Assembly: GCA_002449555.1 (NCBI GenBank)
Contig: DJXA01000083.1
Coordinates: 1-6,000, forward strand
Source: Atopobiaceae bacterium UBA7016
GTDB taxonomy: Bacteria > Actinomycetota > Coriobacteriia > Coriobacteriales > Atopobiaceae
Direction of reading: 5' to 3'
DNA length: 6,000 nt
Every line of letters starts with the position of its first letter. The first letter of the stretch is position 1. Below, one piece after another: positions 5,852 through 6,000 of the stretch. Below the pieces are notes generated by a model, which did no database searches, was not told where the DNA came from, and saw only the letters and a program-made list of their open reading frames with translations. A program made the translations under genes and the position numbers.

Positions 5852-6000
5852 TTACTCCCCCGTCTCGATTCGGGAGGACTTGCGGTTGGTGTGGAACACC
5901 ATGCGGAAGGTGCCGATCTGGATGGTGGAGCCGTCCTTCAGCATGGCGCGGTTGACGATGGCGCCGTCAACCCACGTGCCGTTGAGCGAGCCCAGGTCTT
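5852..6000 (-). CDS. FHA-domain protein, C-terminal end (GarA/OdhI-like), 5' part outside window
   Basis: The last 48 residues and TAA stop of a gene that enters from the right edge. The visible protein starts DLGSLNGTWVDG and continues through KDGSTIQIGTFRMVFHTN to a short polar tail ending in ETGE. The S-x-NGT-x-V-(D/N)-G motif and the following D/G-x-IQIG strand are the diagnostic C-terminal half of a forkhead-associated fold, which binds phosphothreonine peptides. In mycobacteria the FHA gene beside Rv1828 is garA (Rv1827), a Ser/Thr kinase target that controls 2-oxoglutarate metabolism. Whether this copy has the N-terminal phospho-site motif of GarA/OdhI lies outside the window, so the name is inferred from the neighbour. 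It probably heads or joins the operon with the MerR regulator and apt. Confidence 0.9.
   Translation of the reverse strand, partial: DLGSLNGTWVDGAIVNRAMLKDGSTIQIGTFRMVFHTNRKSSRIETGE
5855..5861 (-). promoter_or_regulatory. Ribosome binding site of the MerR gene inside the FHA coding end
   Basis: GGGGGAG on the minus strand overlaps the last codons of the FHA gene and stands nine bases before the regulator's ATG at 5845. Ribosomes finishing the FHA frame could restart directly, which would keep the two proteins in fixed proportion. Confidence 0.6.

Overview
The window looks like a chromosomal segment from a moderately GC-rich Actinomycetota, most likely class Coriobacteriia (Olsenella/Atopobium/Collinsella relatives). 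This rests on an FHA-domain gene directly followed by a MerR regulator of the Rv1828/FtsR type (a pairing typical of Actinomycetota), on purine-rich Shine-Dalgarno sites (AGAAAGGA, AGAGGAG), and on the general character of the secreted NlpC/P60 protein. The class-level assignment is inference. All six genes lie on the minus strand, so transcription runs from high to low coordinates. I see no RNA genes, CRISPR arrays or transposase genes.

Right block (6000 down to 4546): the 3' end of an FHA-domain gene, then a MerR/FtsR-like regulator 6 bp later, then apt (adenine phosphoribosyltransferase) 40 bp later. The spacing suggests one transcript joining a phosphopeptide-binding signalling protein, a transcription factor and a purine salvage enzyme.

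Middle block (4520 down to 2630): a two-gene membrane module, a PrsW-family protease followed 24 bp later by a CPBP (CAAX/Abi) family protease. Both are full length and carry all their family's catalytic motifs. The module sits between two inverted copies of a hairpin-forming intergenic element: 75 bp, 64 positions identical without gaps, with a 25-bp perfect core. The copy beside apt is also nested inside a 17-bp perfect inverted repeat, giving a 101-bp palindromic unit that resembles a MITE or BIME. Hand-counted GC in sample lines is lower in the module than in most flanking lines. This repeat-bounded pair of intramembrane proteases is the most interesting part of the window.

Left block (2503 down to 1): a secreted coiled-coil NlpC/P60 peptidoglycan hydrolase, then 38 bp downstream a ClC-type chloride/proton antiporter that runs off the left edge. 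The 5' leader of the hydrolase gene has a small perfect hairpin just upstream of its ribosome binding site and a 10-bp direct repeat. Stretches without genes are at most about 220 bp (2504-2725 and 4346-4545), and both are described below.
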